Source: Acetobacter farinalis (GTDB lineage: Bacteria; Pseudomonadota; Alphaproteobacteria; Acetobacterales; Acetobacteraceae). Taken from it: a DNA stretch of 64,000 nt. The stretch is from assembly GCF_026240015.1 (NCBI RefSeq), contig NZ_JAPIUX010000004.1, forward strand, positions 128,192 through 192,191, given 5' to 3'. The notes under the pieces were generated by a model. The model ran no database searches and was not told the DNA's origin. It saw only the letters and a list, made by a program, of their open reading frames with translations. The translations under genes and the position numbers were made by a program. This document shows positions 38,039 to 47,951 of this stretch, piece by piece. The stretch's first letter is position 1, and every line of letters begins with the position of its first letter.

Positions 38039-38073
38039 CCTGACCCCTTTCCCATCAAGGGCATTTGAAGTCC

Positions 38074-39303
38074 ATGACCGACGAATTCCATCGCATCCGC
38101 CGCCTGCCGCCCTATGTCTTTGCCTCTGTCAATCAGGCCAAGGCGGCAGCCCGAGCGCGGGGCGAGGATATTATTGATCTGGGCATGGGCAATCCGGATA
38201 GCCCCACCCCGCCGCATATCGTGCAGAAGCTGATTGAAAGCGTGCAGAACCCGCGGGCGCACGGCTATTCCGTCAGCAAGGGTATTCCCGGCCTGCGCCG
38301 GGCTCTGGCAGGCTATTACGAGCGGCGCTTCAACGTGAAGCTGGACCCTGAGCGCGAGGTGATTGCCACCCTTGGCTCCAAGGAAGGTCTGGCCAATCTG
38401 GCGGCTGCCATTACCAGCCCAGGGGACACCATTCTGGTACCAAACCCCTCCTACCCCATTCACCAGTTCGGCTTCATTATTGCCGGGGCTTCTGTCCGCT
38501 CCATTCCCGCCACGCCGGATGATACCATGCTGCGGGCGCTGGAACGCGCGGTGCGCCACTCCGTGCCCAAGCCCACGGCGCTGATTGTCAATTTCCCGTC
38601 CAACCCGACGGCCTATCTGGCTGATCTGGATTTCTACAAGGAACTGGTGGCCTTTGCCCGCCGGGAGGAAATTTTCATCCTCTCCGATCTGGCCTATGCG
38701 GAAATCTATTTTGGAGACCTCGTCCCGCCCTCCATTCTGGCCGTGCCGGGTGCGAAGGATATTGCGGTTGAGTTCACCTCCCTCTCCAAAACCTACTGCA
38801 TGGCAGGCTGGCGCATGGGCTTTGCGGCGGGGAATGAACGGCTGATTGCCGCGCTCACCCGCATCAAATCCTATCTGGACTACGGGGCGTTCACCCCCAT
38901 TCAGGTGGCTGCCGTGGCCGCGCTGAACGGCCCGCAGGATTGCGTGGCCGATATCCGCGCGCTGTATAAGGAGCGCCGGGATGTGCTCATCCGCGGGCTG
39001 CATGCCGGTGGGTGGGATGTCCCCTCTCCGGAAGGCTCCATGTTCGCATGGGCCCCTATTCCTGAACCGTTCCGTGACATGGGCAGTGTGGACTTCTCCA
39101 AGCTCCTGCTGAAAGAAGCCGGCGTGGCCGTGGCCCCCGGCCTCGGGTTCGGGGAGCATGGGGAAGGCTATGTGCGGATCGGGCTGGTGGAAAACACCCA
39201 GCGCCTGCGCCAGGCCACCCGCGCCATTCGCGGTTTTCTTTCTGCCCACGGCGTAAAAGCGCCTCCTTCTTCCGCCAGCAAGCCGGAGTCTGTTGAATCG
39301 TGA
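38074..39303 (+). CDS. alaC: Class I/II aminotransferase, AlaC/LL-DAP aminotransferase-like
   Basis: About 409 residues of a fold-type I PLP enzyme. PLP-lysine motif SLSKTYCMAGWRMGF; others are MGNPDSPTPPHIVQ, GYSVSKGIPGLR and PNPSYPIHQFG. Close relatives act as alanine-synthesising transaminases (AlaC) and are often annotated as LL-diaminopimelate aminotransferase; the sequence alone does not separate these. ATG 38074 (MTDEFHRI) is preferred to a TTG three codons upstream. The stop overlaps the GTG start of the homoserine dehydrogenase gene, an arrangement common in alphaproteobacteria. Confidence 0.9.
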   Translation: MTDEFHRIRRLPPYVFASVNQAKAAARARGEDIIDLGMGNPDSPTPPHIVQKLIESVQNPRAHGYSVSKGIPGLRRALAGYYERRFNVKLDPEREVIATLGSKEGLANLAAAITSPGDTILVPNPSYPIHQFGFIIAGASVRSIPATPDDTMLRALERAVRHSVPKPTALIVNFPSNPTAYLADLDFYKELVAFARREEIFILSDLAYAEIYFGDLVPPSILAVPGAKDIAVEFTSLSKTYCMAGWRMGFAAGNERLIAALTRIKSYLDYGAFTPIQVAAVAALNGPQDCVADIRALYKERRDVLIRGLHAGGWDVPSPEGSMFAWAPIPEPFRDMGSVDFSKLLLKEAGVAVAPGLGFGEHGEGYVRIGLVENTQRLRQATRAIRGFLSAHGVKAPPSSASKPESVES

Positions 39304-40616
39304 CGTCCCCTCTTTCCGCCACTCCCCTTCGTCTTGGTATTGCCGGCCTCGGTACTGTGGGGGCGGGTGTTCTCCGCCTGCTGGCCACCAATGCCGATCT
39401 GGTCACGGCCCGTGCGGGCCGCCCCCTGAAAGTCACGGCTGTCAGCGCGCGGGACCGCACGCGGGACCGTGGTGTCGATCTCTCCGGCATCCGCTGGTAT
39501 GACAACGCCCCCGATCTGGTCTCGGACCCGGATGTGGATGTGGTTGTAGAGCTGATCGGCGGGTCCGAAGGGCAGGCCCGCGCCGTTGTGGAAAGCGCGC
39601 TTGCCGCGGGCAAACCGGTTGTGACCGCCAACAAGGCCCTGCTGGCCATCCATGGCCCGGCACTGGCGCGCCTCAGCGCTGAAAAATCCGCCCCCCTGCT
39701 GTTTGAGGCCGCTGTGGCCGGAGGCATTCCGGCCATCAAGATGGTGCGTGAAGGTCTGGCGGCGGACCGCCTCCTGCGGATTGGCGGCATTCTGAACGGC
39801 ACCTGCAACTATATCCTCACCGTCATGCGGGAAACGGGGAAGGATTTCGGCATTGTTCTGGCCGATGCCCAGAAGCTGGGCTATGCGGAATCCGATCCCT
39901 CAACGGATATTGACGGGCTGGACGCCGCCCACAAGCTGGCCATTCTGGCTGGTCTGGCCTTCGGGCAGCCGGTTGCGTTTGACTCGCTCCATGTGGAAGG
40001 CATTCGCCGCATTGGCGCGCTGGACCTCGGCTTTGCCCGTACGCTGGGGTATCGCATCAAGCTGCTGGGAATGGCGCGGATGGGAGAAGCCGGGCTTGAA
40101 GCCCGCGTAACCCCCTGCCTCGTACCGGAAAATGCTCCCATCGCGCAGGTGGACGGCGTGTTTAACGCCGTGGTGGCCGAAGGCGCTTTTGCTGGCCGCC
40201 TGATGATCGAGGGGCGCGGGGCCGGGGCTGGCCCCACAGCCAGCGCGGTTGCGGCTGACCTGATTGATATTGCCCGCGGCCATACCATTCCTGTCTGGGG
40301 CGTGCAGGCCACAGATACGCCACCTTTGCAGGCCAATCCGGTTTCTGCCGGCACCGGCGCATTCTACCTGCGCCTGCTGGTGGAAGACCGCCCCGGTGTG
40401 ATTGCGGATATTACGGCTGTGCTGCGTGACTGTGGCGTGTCTCTGCGCAGCATGCTGCAGCACACCCCGGAGCAGAATGATGCAGACCCTTACGTGCCGC
40501 TGGTACTGGTGACACACCAGACATCCGAGGCAGCCATGCAGGATGCCGTAACGCGCATTGACGGACTTGATGTGGTGACGGACACCCCGGTGATGATCCG
40601 GATTGAAACGGACTGA
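39300..40616 (+). CDS. hom: Homoserine dehydrogenase
   Basis: A 438-residue enzyme reducing aspartate semialdehyde to homoserine, the branch point to methionine and threonine. The N-terminal NAD(P) fold is LGIAGLGTVGAGVL; the catalytic part includes NKALLAIHG, GGILNGTCNYIL and EADPSTDIDGLDAAHK-like residues (ESDPSTDIDG). A C-terminal ACT domain (YLRLLVEDRPGVIADITAVL) implies allosteric control by an amino acid, usually threonine. GTG start overlapping alaC. Confidence 0.96.
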   Translation: MTSPLSATPLRLGIAGLGTVGAGVLRLLATNADLVTARAGRPLKVTAVSARDRTRDRGVDLSGIRWYDNAPDLVSDPDVDVVVELIGGSEGQARAVVESALAAGKPVVTANKALLAIHGPALARLSAEKSAPLLFEAAVAGGIPAIKMVREGLAADRLLRIGGILNGTCNYILTVMRETGKDFGIVLADAQKLGYAESDPSTDIDGLDAAHKLAILAGLAFGQPVAFDSLHVEGIRRIGALDLGFARTLGYRIKLLGMARMGEAGLEARVTPCLVPENAPIAQVDGVFNAVVAEGAFAGRLMIEGRGAGAGPTASAVAADLIDIARGHTIPVWGVQATDTPPLQANPVSAGTGAFYLRLLVEDRPGVIADITAVLRDCGVSLRSMLQHTPEQNDADPYVPLVLVTHQTSEAAMQDAVTRIDGLDVVTDTPVMIRIETD

Positions 40617-40680
40617 GCGCCATCCGAAGCCCAGCCCGGATTTTAAACCAGGTCCTAAAACAGAGAGGATTATCTCTATT

Positions 40681-41682
40681 ATGTCTGACGCGAATGAGCC
40701 GATTCCGAGTTTTGTGGTCTCTGACCGCAATCTGGCCCTTGAACTGGTCCGTGTAACAGAAGCGGCGGCTCTGGCCTCCGCCCACTGGACGGGACGCGGC
40801 AAGAAAAACGAAGCTGACGGCGCTGCGGTTGAAGCCATGCGCACGGCTTTTGATACCGTAGCCATTGATGGCACCGTTGTGATCGGCGAAGGCGAGATGG
40901 ACGAAGCGCCGATGCTGTATATCGGTGAAAAGGTCGGCTCCGGCGGACCTGCCATGGATATCGCGGTGGACCCTCTGGAAGGCACAAACCTGTGCGCCAA
41001 GGACATGCCCAACGCCATTACGGTTGTGGCTCTGGCTGAAAAAGGCAACTTCCTGCACGCGCCCGATGTCTACATGGACAAGATTGTAGTGGGCGCGGGC
41101 CTGCCGGACGGCGTGGTGGATCTTGACTCCTCCATTGAGACCAACCTGCGCAATCTGGCCAAGGCCAAGAAAAAAGCCGTGCGGGATCTGGTGCTGTGCA
41201 CGTTGGACCGTGAACGGCATGAAGAGCTGATTGCCAAAACGCGCGAAGCAGGAGCACGTGTGCGCCTGCTGACCGATGGGGATGTGGCCGGGGCCATTGC
41301 CGCCTGTCTGGACACCAGCCAGGTTGATATTTACGCAGGTTCAGGTGGCGCACCGGAAGGTGTTCTGGCCGCGGCGGCTGTCCGCTGCGTGAACGGACAG
41401 ATGCAGTGCCGCCTGCTGTTTGAAGATGACGCCCAGCGCGAACGCGCCCAGAAAATGAACCCCGGCAAAAACCCGGACCGCAAGCTCGGGCTGCTTGATC
41501 TGGCGGCTGGCCACGTGCTGTTCTCCGCAACCGGCGTGACCTCTGGCACACTGCTGAAGGGCATTCACCAATATCCGAACCATGCGGTCACGCATTCTCT
41601 GGTCATGCGCTCCAAGTCTGGCACGGTGCGGTTCATTGAAGGCTACCATAACTTCAACACCAAAACCTGGACGCCGCAATAA
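40681..41682 (+). CDS. glpX: Class II fructose-1,6-bisphosphatase
   Basis: A 333-residue GlpX-type phosphatase of gluconeogenesis and the Calvin-like regeneration steps. Metal and phosphate motifs are VIGEGEMDEAPMLYIGE and DPLEGTNLCAKDMPNA; HSLVMRSKSGTVRFIE is near the C-terminus. ATG 40681 (MSDANEPIPSF) has AGAGAGGA upstream, whereas an in-frame ATG at 40603 lies within hom. It follows hom by 64 bp in the same operon. Confidence 0.95.
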   Translation: MSDANEPIPSFVVSDRNLALELVRVTEAAALASAHWTGRGKKNEADGAAVEAMRTAFDTVAIDGTVVIGEGEMDEAPMLYIGEKVGSGGPAMDIAVDPLEGTNLCAKDMPNAITVVALAEKGNFLHAPDVYMDKIVVGAGLPDGVVDLDSSIETNLRNLAKAKKKAVRDLVLCTLDRERHEELIAKTREAGARVRLLTDGDVAGAIAACLDTSQVDIYAGSGGAPEGVLAAAAVRCVNGQMQCRLLFEDDAQRERAQKMNPGKNPDRKLGLLDLAAGHVLFSATGVTSGTLLKGIHQYPNHAVTHSLVMRSKSGTVRFIEGYHNFNTKTWTPQ

Positions 41683-41699
41683 CGCGCGCATCAGCCGGA

Positions 41700-43535
41700 A
41701 TGCACGCTGTTTTGCCTGAAACACAAGAGACCCTGCTCCCCATGCCAGAGGCCCGCGCGGCCCTTGGTGTGGAAAGCAGCCTGACAGGCCGCCGGTGGGT
41801 GTGGCGGGACGGGGCCGAAAACCCTGCCCTGCTGCGCGTGGGCGCGGCCATCGCCCAGCGGGCGGGCCTGCCGGACGTTGTCGGGCGGCTTCTGGCGCTG
41901 CGCGGCATTCCGGTGGAGCAGGCCTCCCATTTTCTCGCCCCCAAACTCCGCGCCCTGCTTCCTGACCCCTCCTGCCTGCAGGATATGGACAAGGCCGCCG
42001 CCCGTATGGCGCAGGCCGTGCAGCAGGGTGAGACAATCGGAGTTTTTGGGGATTATGACGTGGATGGCGCCTGCGCATCCGCCATCCTGGCCTCATTTTT
42101 TGAAGACCTCGGCTGCACTGTTCACACGCATATTCCAGACCGCATGACGGAAGGCTACGGCCCGAACGTGCCCGCCCTGAAAGGGCTGGTGGCGCAGGGG
42201 GCTTCTTTGCTGATCTGTGTGGACTGCGGCACGGCGGCGGGCAGCGTTCTGGGGGAACTGGCGGGCCAGGCCGATCTGATTGTTCTGGACCACCATAAAT
42301 CAGAAGACGCCCTGCCCCCCATTCTGGCCACGGTGAACCCGAACCGGCCGGACTGTACCTCCGGGCTTGGGCATATCTGCGCCGCAGCTCTGGCGTTTCT
42401 GGCTGCTGTGGCAACCAGCCGGGATTTGCGCCGCAATGGCGCGTTTCATGACACCCGGCCCGCGCCGGACCTGATGCGCCAGCTTGATCTGGTCGCCCTT
42501 GCCACGGTGTGTGATGTCATGCCGCTGCAGGGGCTGAACCGCGCCTTTGTGACGCAGGGTCTGAAAATCATGGGCCGCCGCGAGCGCACGGGGCTTTCAG
42601 CGCTGATGGATATTGCCGGGGTCACCAAGGCACCGGATGCGTTTACCTGCGGGTTTGCGCTCGGGCCGCGCATCAACGCCGGGGGGCGCATTGCGGAAGC
42701 CGGGCTGGGCCTGACCCTGCTGCGGAGCACGGACGCGCATGACGCCCGCACCATGGCTGAGCGTCTGGACGCCGTAAACCGCCGCAGGCAGGGGGTGGAG
42801 GCGGAAATTCTGGACCGCGCCATGGCGCAGGCGGCTGAACAGCGGGAGGCTGGCCACCCGGTTATCCTGCTAGCCGGGAAAGACTGGCATCCGGGTGTGG
42901 TCGGTATTGTCGCGGGACGGATCAAGGAACAGTTCAACCGCCCCGCACTGGTGGGCGCAGAGCTGGAAGACGGCTCGGTTAAAGGATCGGGCCGCTCTGT
43001 GCCGGGGCTGGATCTGGGCACGGTGATTATTGCAGCCCGTCAGGCCGGAGTGCTGAGCACCGGCGGCGGACATGCCATGGCGGCGGGTTTTTCCCTGCCT
43101 GCGGACAACATTCCCCGCTTTCATGCCTTTCTGGATGCGCGTCTGGCACAGGCCGCCGTTCTGCCTGATACGGTGGATGTTGTGCTGGATATTGCCCTGT
43201 CTGTCTCAGGGGCCACGGTCGAACTTGCGGAAAATCTGGCCATGCTGGCCCCGTTTGGCGCAGGCAATGCGGAACCGCTGATTGCCGTTTCCAACGCCCA
43301 GATTATCCGCTCAGACCGGATTGGCCGGGATGGCAACACACTCCGCCTGCTGCTGAAGGGGCAGGATGGCGGCCGCCTGAAAGCCCTATTGTTCCGCGCG
43401 AATGACAACCCTCTGGCCATCGCGCTGGAAGACAGCACACGCCCCCCGCTCCATCTGGCGGGCTATCTGCGCTCGGAAACATGGAACGGGCGCACGGACG
43501 CCACCTTCTTCATTCAGGATGCCGCCCACGCCTGA
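41700..43535 (+). CDS. recJ: Single-stranded-DNA-specific exonuclease RecJ
   Basis: A 611-residue 5'-3' exonuclease in recombination and mismatch repair. DHH-family motifs are GDYDVDGACASAI, VDCGTA, LDHHKSE (the DHH) and LGPRINAGGRI. The DHHA1 domain contains STGGGHAMAAGFSLP. A C-terminal OB domain is present (GNTLRLLLKGQDGGRLKALLFR). It lies 17 bp after glpX. Length is normal. Confidence 0.95.
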   Translation: MHAVLPETQETLLPMPEARAALGVESSLTGRRWVWRDGAENPALLRVGAAIAQRAGLPDVVGRLLALRGIPVEQASHFLAPKLRALLPDPSCLQDMDKAAARMAQAVQQGETIGVFGDYDVDGACASAILASFFEDLGCTVHTHIPDRMTEGYGPNVPALKGLVAQGASLLICVDCGTAAGSVLGELAGQADLIVLDHHKSEDALPPILATVNPNRPDCTSGLGHICAAALAFLAAVATSRDLRRNGAFHDTRPAPDLMRQLDLVALATVCDVMPLQGLNRAFVTQGLKIMGRRERTGLSALMDIAGVTKAPDAFTCGFALGPRINAGGRIAEAGLGLTLLRSTDAHDARTMAERLDAVNRRRQGVEAEILDRAMAQAAEQREAGHPVILLAGKDWHPGVVGIVAGRIKEQFNRPALVGAELEDGSVKGSGRSVPGLDLGTVIIAARQAGVLSTGGGHAMAAGFSLPADNIPRFHAFLDARLAQAAVLPDTVDVVLDIALSVSGATVELAENLAMLAPFGAGNAEPLIAVSNAQIIRSDRIGRDGNTLRLLLKGQDGGRLKALLFRANDNPLAIALEDSTRPPLHLAGYLRSETWNGRTDATFFIQDAAHA

Positions 43536-43621
43536 GGGGCCGCCCCTTTCAGGGCGTGATCCTGATTTTCCGAGATTTGGTTTTCCGGGAGCCGGTTTTC
43601 TAGGAGCTCGTTCTCGGGTTG

Positions 43622-44242
43622 CTATTTTTGCGTCTGGTATTTTTCAGTCAGGCACCAGTTCAGGTGCGTGCGCACAGCAGGCCACTCGACCGCCGTCACG
43701 CTGTAAACGCAGGTGTCCCGCACGGTGCCATTGGCCAGACGCCGGTGACTGCGCAAAATGCCGTCCAGCTTTGCGCCCAGCCGCTCAATAGCCCTGCGGC
43801 TGCGCTGGTTGAGAAAATGCGTGCGAAATTCCACAGCCAGACAGTCCAGCGTTTCAAACGCACATGACAGCAGCAGCATTTTGGCTTCGGTGTTAAGCGC
43901 CGTTCTCTGCACACTGGCCGCATACCATGTGGAACCAATTTCCACGCGCGGGCCTGTGTGATCAATGCTCATGAACGCCGTCATGCCCACAATACGACGC
44001 TCCGGCAGGCTGAGCACCGTGTAAGGCAGCATGCTCCCGCTTTTCTGTAAGTCCAGACGGCGCGTGATCTCGTCCCGCATCTCATCAGGCCGGGGTACAG
44101 CCGTATACCAGAGCTTCCACGGCTCTCCATCCTGCACAGCCTCCCTCAGTCCCTCTTCATGGCTGAGGGAGAGGGGCACAAGCTGCACATGCTGGCCAGT
44201 CAGGCAGAGCGGGGCTTCAGGAAAAGAGTGTCTTTCCGTCAT
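43622..44242 (-). CDS. GNAT-family N-acetyltransferase (RimJ/RimL-like)
   Basis: A 206-residue acetyl-CoA transferase. Conserved parts are GQHVQLVPLSLSHEEGL, VGMTAFMSI, VEIGSTWYAASVQRTALNTEAK and the acetyl-CoA-binding-like NQRSRRAIERLGAKLDGILR. Relatives acetylate ribosomal protein N-termini, aminoglycosides or small amines; the substrate here is unknown. It starts 16 bp after rpoH and may be in its transcript. Between its stop and recJ is an 86-bp gap with a few imperfect GGTTTTC-type repeats. Confidence 0.82.
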   Translation of the reverse strand: MTERHSFPEAPLCLTGQHVQLVPLSLSHEEGLREAVQDGEPWKLWYTAVPRPDEMRDEITRRLDLQKSGSMLPYTVLSLPERRIVGMTAFMSIDHTGPRVEIGSTWYAASVQRTALNTEAKMLLLSCAFETLDCLAVEFRTHFLNQRSRRAIERLGAKLDGILRSHRRLANGTVRDTCVYSVTAVEWPAVRTHLNWCLTEKYQTQK

Positions 44243-44258
44243 CAGGTTTCAAGAGGGG

Positions 44259-45146
44259 TTAGCCCTCCTGAGCGGCTCCGCGACGGGCTTCAATTTCTTT
44301 CTTCATTGCGGCCTGCACTTTTTCAAACGCCCGCACTTCAATCTGCCGGACACGCTCGCGGGAAATCCCGTAATGATGTGCCAGATCTTCCAGTGTGGAC
44401 GGTTCATCCGTCAGACGCCGTTCCGTAAAGATATGCCGCTCACGCTCATTCAGCGTGCTCATGGCGTTCGCAAGCAGAGCCTTGCGGCCGGACAGTTCCT
44501 CGCTTTCAGCGTAGGTTTCTTCCTGATTGATGTGATCATCCACCAACCGGTCCTGCCACTCGCTGTCCTGATCAGCCCGCATGGGGGCATTCAGGCTGTG
44601 GTCTGGTGCCGCCATGCGGCGGTTCATGCTCACCACATCCTGCTCGGACACACCGAGCGTGGTGGCAATCTTGTTCACCTGCTCCGGCTGAAGATCACCA
44701 TCATCAATCGCCTGCATCTGCCCTTTCAGGCGGCGGAGATTAAAGAACAGCTTCTTCTGCGCGGCGGTAGTCCCCATCTTCACCAGAGACCAGCTATGCA
44801 GAATGTATTCCTGAATGGCGGCACGAATCCACCACATGGCGTAGGTGGCCAGACGGAAGCCCTTGTCCGGATCAAACCGGCGCACGGCCTGCATCATGCC
44901 GATATTGCCTTCACTGATCAGTTCATTAACCGGCAGACCATAGCCCCGGTAGCCCATGGCGATTTTGGCAACCAGCCGCAGGTGGGACGTCACTAGTGTG
45001 TGTGCGGCCTTTACATCCCCCTTGTCCTTCCACAAATGGGAAAGGCGGAGTTCTTCTTCCGGTGTGAGAATGGGGTATTTACGGATATCCTGAAGGTATC
45101 TTGAAAGATTGTTTTCAGGACCAACATTAATGACAGATGCGACCAT
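44259..45146 (-). CDS. rpoH: Heat-shock sigma factor RpoH (sigma-32)
   Basis: A 295-residue sigma-70-family factor directing RNA polymerase to heat-shock promoters. It has region 2 (NIGMMQAVRRFDPDKGFRLATYAMWWIRAAIQEYIL, here split by motif), the RpoH box QKKLFFNLR, and region 4 with the HTH SREAVRQI-like ISRERVRQIEVRAFEKVQ. Length is typical. It is downstream of the RluD-type gene in the same direction, the usual alphaproteobacterial context. Confidence 0.96.
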   Translation of the reverse strand: MVASVINVGPENNLSRYLQDIRKYPILTPEEELRLSHLWKDKGDVKAAHTLVTSHLRLVAKIAMGYRGYGLPVNELISEGNIGMMQAVRRFDPDKGFRLATYAMWWIRAAIQEYILHSWSLVKMGTTAAQKKLFFNLRRLKGQMQAIDDGDLQPEQVNKIATTLGVSEQDVVSMNRRMAAPDHSLNAPMRADQDSEWQDRLVDDHINQEETYAESEELSGRKALLANAMSTLNERERHIFTERRLTDEPSTLEDLAHHYGISRERVRQIEVRAFEKVQAAMKKEIEARRGAAQEG

Positions 45147-45573
45147 TGACTGAGCACTCCTCTTAGCTGGAAAGCTCCCTGCAAGGCTTCAGGTTCCCTG
45201 GAAATCTGAAGCGCCCTGCACAGACTAGGCGAGTTTCCGACTAATAAGCGGATAAGATGTTTCTATCCTCTTCCTTCGCCCCCCGAATGAGCAGCACGAG
45301 GGAAGAGACATCCATGTCAGGCACCTTGGTCAGGGGCCTGATAAGGACGATGACGGTGCGCCGGAATCACTTTCCTGTCAAGAAAACCTCATAAATCCGC
45401 AGTCTGCTCAATGGATAGTGCGATAGCCCTGCCAAAACGCCCGGCAGACTCGCACTCAAACAGAAAGGCCCGGCACGGTCCCCCTGACGCACGGGGAATG
45501 GAAGAGTTCCCCTCCGGCGTGACAAAAAAATGCCCCGCTCATACCCGGCGCCCCACAACGCGTGGCCTTGCCT
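45147..45573. other. rluD-rpoH intergenic region
   Basis: About 430 bp with no supported gene. It should carry the rpoH promoter and leader on the minus strand. No clear -35/-10 pair, thermosensor fold or terminator was identified; a seven-A run at 45525-45531 (T run on the minus strand) may end the rluD transcript, but no good stem precedes it. Confidence 0.45.
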
Positions 45574-46743
45574 TCAGAGCACCACGGCCTTTTCAGGATC
45601 AAGGCCCAAGGCCTCTCCCAGAGCCAGCATATCTTCCGGCATCGGGGCTTCAAACAGCATCTGCTCCCCTGTGCGCGGGTGTGTGAACCCGAGGCGGGCG
45701 GCATGGAGCGCCTGCCGAGGGAAATCCAGAGCCGCCGCCCGTGCTGAGGCGGAAAGCCCCTTGGCTGCGGCGGGAATACGCCGCAGATAAACCGGGTCCC
45801 CCACCAGAGGGTGCCCGTTGGCTGAGAAATGCACACGGATCTGGTGCGTCCGGCCCGTGGCCAGACGGCACTGCACGAGAGCCGCCCCCATATCAAACGC
45901 CTGAAGGATACGGTAGCGGGTGAGTGCCCATTTGCCCCCATGGGTGACAATGGCCATGCGCTTGCGGTCCCGCTTGTCCCGCCCGATATCCCCTTCATAC
46001 TCACCTTCGCCCGGCTGCGGGCAGCCCCAGCAGAAGGCCAGATAGGCGCGATCTATGCGCCGGGCCGCAAAATCCGCCGAGAGCGCCAGATGCGCCTGCT
46101 CCGTCTTGGCCACCACCATCAGGCCGGACGTATCCTTGTCCAGCCGGTGCACAATGCCGGGCCGCCGCTCGCCCCCAATGCCTTTCAGGCTCTCCCCGCA
46201 ATGGGCAATCAGGCCATTGACCAGTGTTCCGGTCTCATTCCCCGGTGCGGGATGGACCACAAGACCTGCGGGCTTGTTGAGAACAATCAGGTCCGCATCT
46301 TCATACAATACATCAAACGCCACACGCTCCCCCTCCGGCACGGCGGGCGTGGCGGCGGGAATGCGCAGGGTGTAGATCTGCCCTGCCTTTACGGTATCGG
46401 CTGGTTCCAGAACCGGCACACCGCCGCAGGTCAGATGGCCTTCTTCAATCAGCGCCTTGACGCGCGAACGGGAAAGAGTGCCGGACTGCGCGGAAACAAA
46501 CCGGTCCACCCGGTCTCCCCCATGCTCCTCTGCCGCCGTGAAATGCAGGGACACACCATCGGTGCTCCCGCTGCTCCCGGAGGCTGGGGAAGCAGAGCCT
46601 GAAAAAGCGGAGTCTGGCTGGGGGGTGCCGGTTTGCGTCAAAACTGTTCCACTTCCTTCAGGCGGGGCAAAAAGCGAGAGCACAAAGCCTTTTATCCCCC
46701 ACGGCGTCAAGAACAGGCCACACCGCAGCCCCAAGTGCCGCAT
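45574..46743 (-). CDS. rluD: RluD-family pseudouridine synthase
   Basis: An RluA/RluD-type enzyme that isomerises uridines in 23S rRNA. An S4 RNA-binding domain (RVDRFVSAQSGTLSRSRVKALIEEGHL) precedes the catalytic core with RLDKDTSGLMVVAKT (catalytic Asp), YEDADLIVLNKPAGLVVHP and RTHQIRVHFSANGHPLVGDPVY. The given ATG 46743 yields 389 residues but has no ribosome site and a non-conserved first 70 residues; a TTG at 46641 is a plausible alternative. The middle linker (SGSASPASGSSGS) is low-complexity. Confidence 0.9.
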   Translation of the reverse strand: MRHLGLRCGLFLTPWGIKGFVLSLFAPPEGSGTVLTQTGTPQPDSAFSGSASPASGSSGSTDGVSLHFTAAEEHGGDRVDRFVSAQSGTLSRSRVKALIEEGHLTCGGVPVLEPADTVKAGQIYTLRIPAATPAVPEGERVAFDVLYEDADLIVLNKPAGLVVHPAPGNETGTLVNGLIAHCGESLKGIGGERRPGIVHRLDKDTSGLMVVAKTEQAHLALSADFAARRIDRAYLAFCWGCPQPGEGEYEGDIGRDKRDRKRMAIVTHGGKWALTRYRILQAFDMGAALVQCRLATGRTHQIRVHFSANGHPLVGDPVYLRRIPAAAKGLSASARAAALDFPRQALHAARLGFTHPRTGEQMLFEAPMPEDMLALGEALGLDPEKAVVL

Positions 46744-46862
46744 GTGGTTTTATCATAAGGCAACGGGTGCTAGGCAGGAGATCAGCCTTTGAAACAGTTT
46801 TCACGCGCCCCCGTTTCATGCGCCCCGGCATGACGGGGCAGATGCCGGACCAACACCCACTC

Positions 46863-47951
46863 ATGACACGCCCCAGCCTTTCCAGCCCAGCCCAGCCCTC
46901 CGCCACGGCATCCCTGAGAGAGATCAGAGCGGCCTATCAGGCGCTTCTGGCCCGGCGGATGGGTGTTCTGGCGCTGCTTGGCGGGGCAATCCTGCTGTCT
47001 GTGCTGCTGGATTTCTCTCTGGGCCCGGCAGGGCTTTCCCCCGCCCAACTGCTGCACACGCTGCTGCACCCCGCCGCCGTGCCGGACAGCGAGCGGATTA
47101 TCGTCTGGCAGATCCGCCTGCCTTATGCGCTGATGGCAGTCTGTGTCGGGGCGGCGCTCGGGCTTTCCGGCGCGGAAATGCAGACCATTCTGGCAAACCC
47201 GCTGGCCAGCCCGTTCACGCTCGGGGTTTCCGCCGCCGCGGCGTTCGGGGCCTCGCTCGCCCTTGTTCTGGGGCTGCATCTGCCCGGCCTGCCAGACACG
47301 TGGGTGATTGCGGATAATGCGTTTGTCTGCGCTGTTGGCTCGGTTTTTCTGCTCGATCTGGTCGGGCACCTGCGCCAGGCCAGTACAAGCACCGTGGTGC
47401 TGTTCGGCATTGCTCTGGTGTTTACATTTCAGGCGCTCGTCTCGCTCATGCAGTTCATGGCGAGTGAGGATACGTTGCAGGATCTGGTCTTCTGGACCAT
47501 GGGCAGCCTGACCCGCACAACATGGCCCAAGGTGGCCCTGCTGGCGGCTCTTGGGGCGGTGGTGGCTCCCTTCTCTTTCCGTGCCGCGTGGAGCCTGACA
47601 ACCCTGCGCATGGGGGAAGAACGGGCCGCCAGTCTGGGTGTGAACGTGCCCCGTGTGCGGCGGGCGGCCCTGCTGCGCATCAGCCTGCTTTCCGCCCTCG
47701 CGGTCTCGTTTGTCGGCGTGATCGGGTTTGTGGGGCTGGTGGCCCCGCATATTGCCCGCCGGCTGCTGGGGGAAGATCACCGGTTTTATCTCCCCGGCAG
47801 CATGCTGGCCGGGGCGCTGATCCTCTCCCTGTCCTCTGTCACCGCGCGCATGATGATCCCCGGCGTGATTATTCCAACCGGCATTGTCACCGCGCTGGTT
47901 GGTATTCCGTTTTTTCTGAGCATCGTGCTGCGGCAGCGGGGCCTGTCATGA
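46863..47951 (+). CDS. FecCD-family iron-chelate ABC transporter permease
   Basis: About 362 residues with some nine membrane helices. FecCD motifs are WQIRLPYALMAVCVGAALGLSGAEMQ, NPLASPFTLGVS, and GVIGFVGLVAPHIARRLLG-like FVGLVAPHIARRL. It forms the inner-membrane channel for ferric siderophore import. The start is uncertain: in-frame ATGs at 46818, 46830, 46842 and 46863 and a GTG at 46767 all lack strong ribosome sites. The stop overlaps the ATPase start (ATGA). No periplasmic binding protein gene is adjacent. Confidence 0.88.
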   Translation: MTRPSLSSPAQPSATASLREIRAAYQALLARRMGVLALLGGAILLSVLLDFSLGPAGLSPAQLLHTLLHPAAVPDSERIIVWQIRLPYALMAVCVGAALGLSGAEMQTILANPLASPFTLGVSAAAAFGASLALVLGLHLPGLPDTWVIADNAFVCAVGSVFLLDLVGHLRQASTSTVVLFGIALVFTFQALVSLMQFMASEDTLQDLVFWTMGSLTRTTWPKVALLAALGAVVAPFSFRAAWSLTTLRMGEERAASLGVNVPRVRRAALLRISLLSALAVSFVGVIGFVGLVAPHIARRLLGEDHRFYLPGSMLAGALILSLSSVTARMMIPGVIIPTGIVTALVGIPFFLSIVLRQRGLS

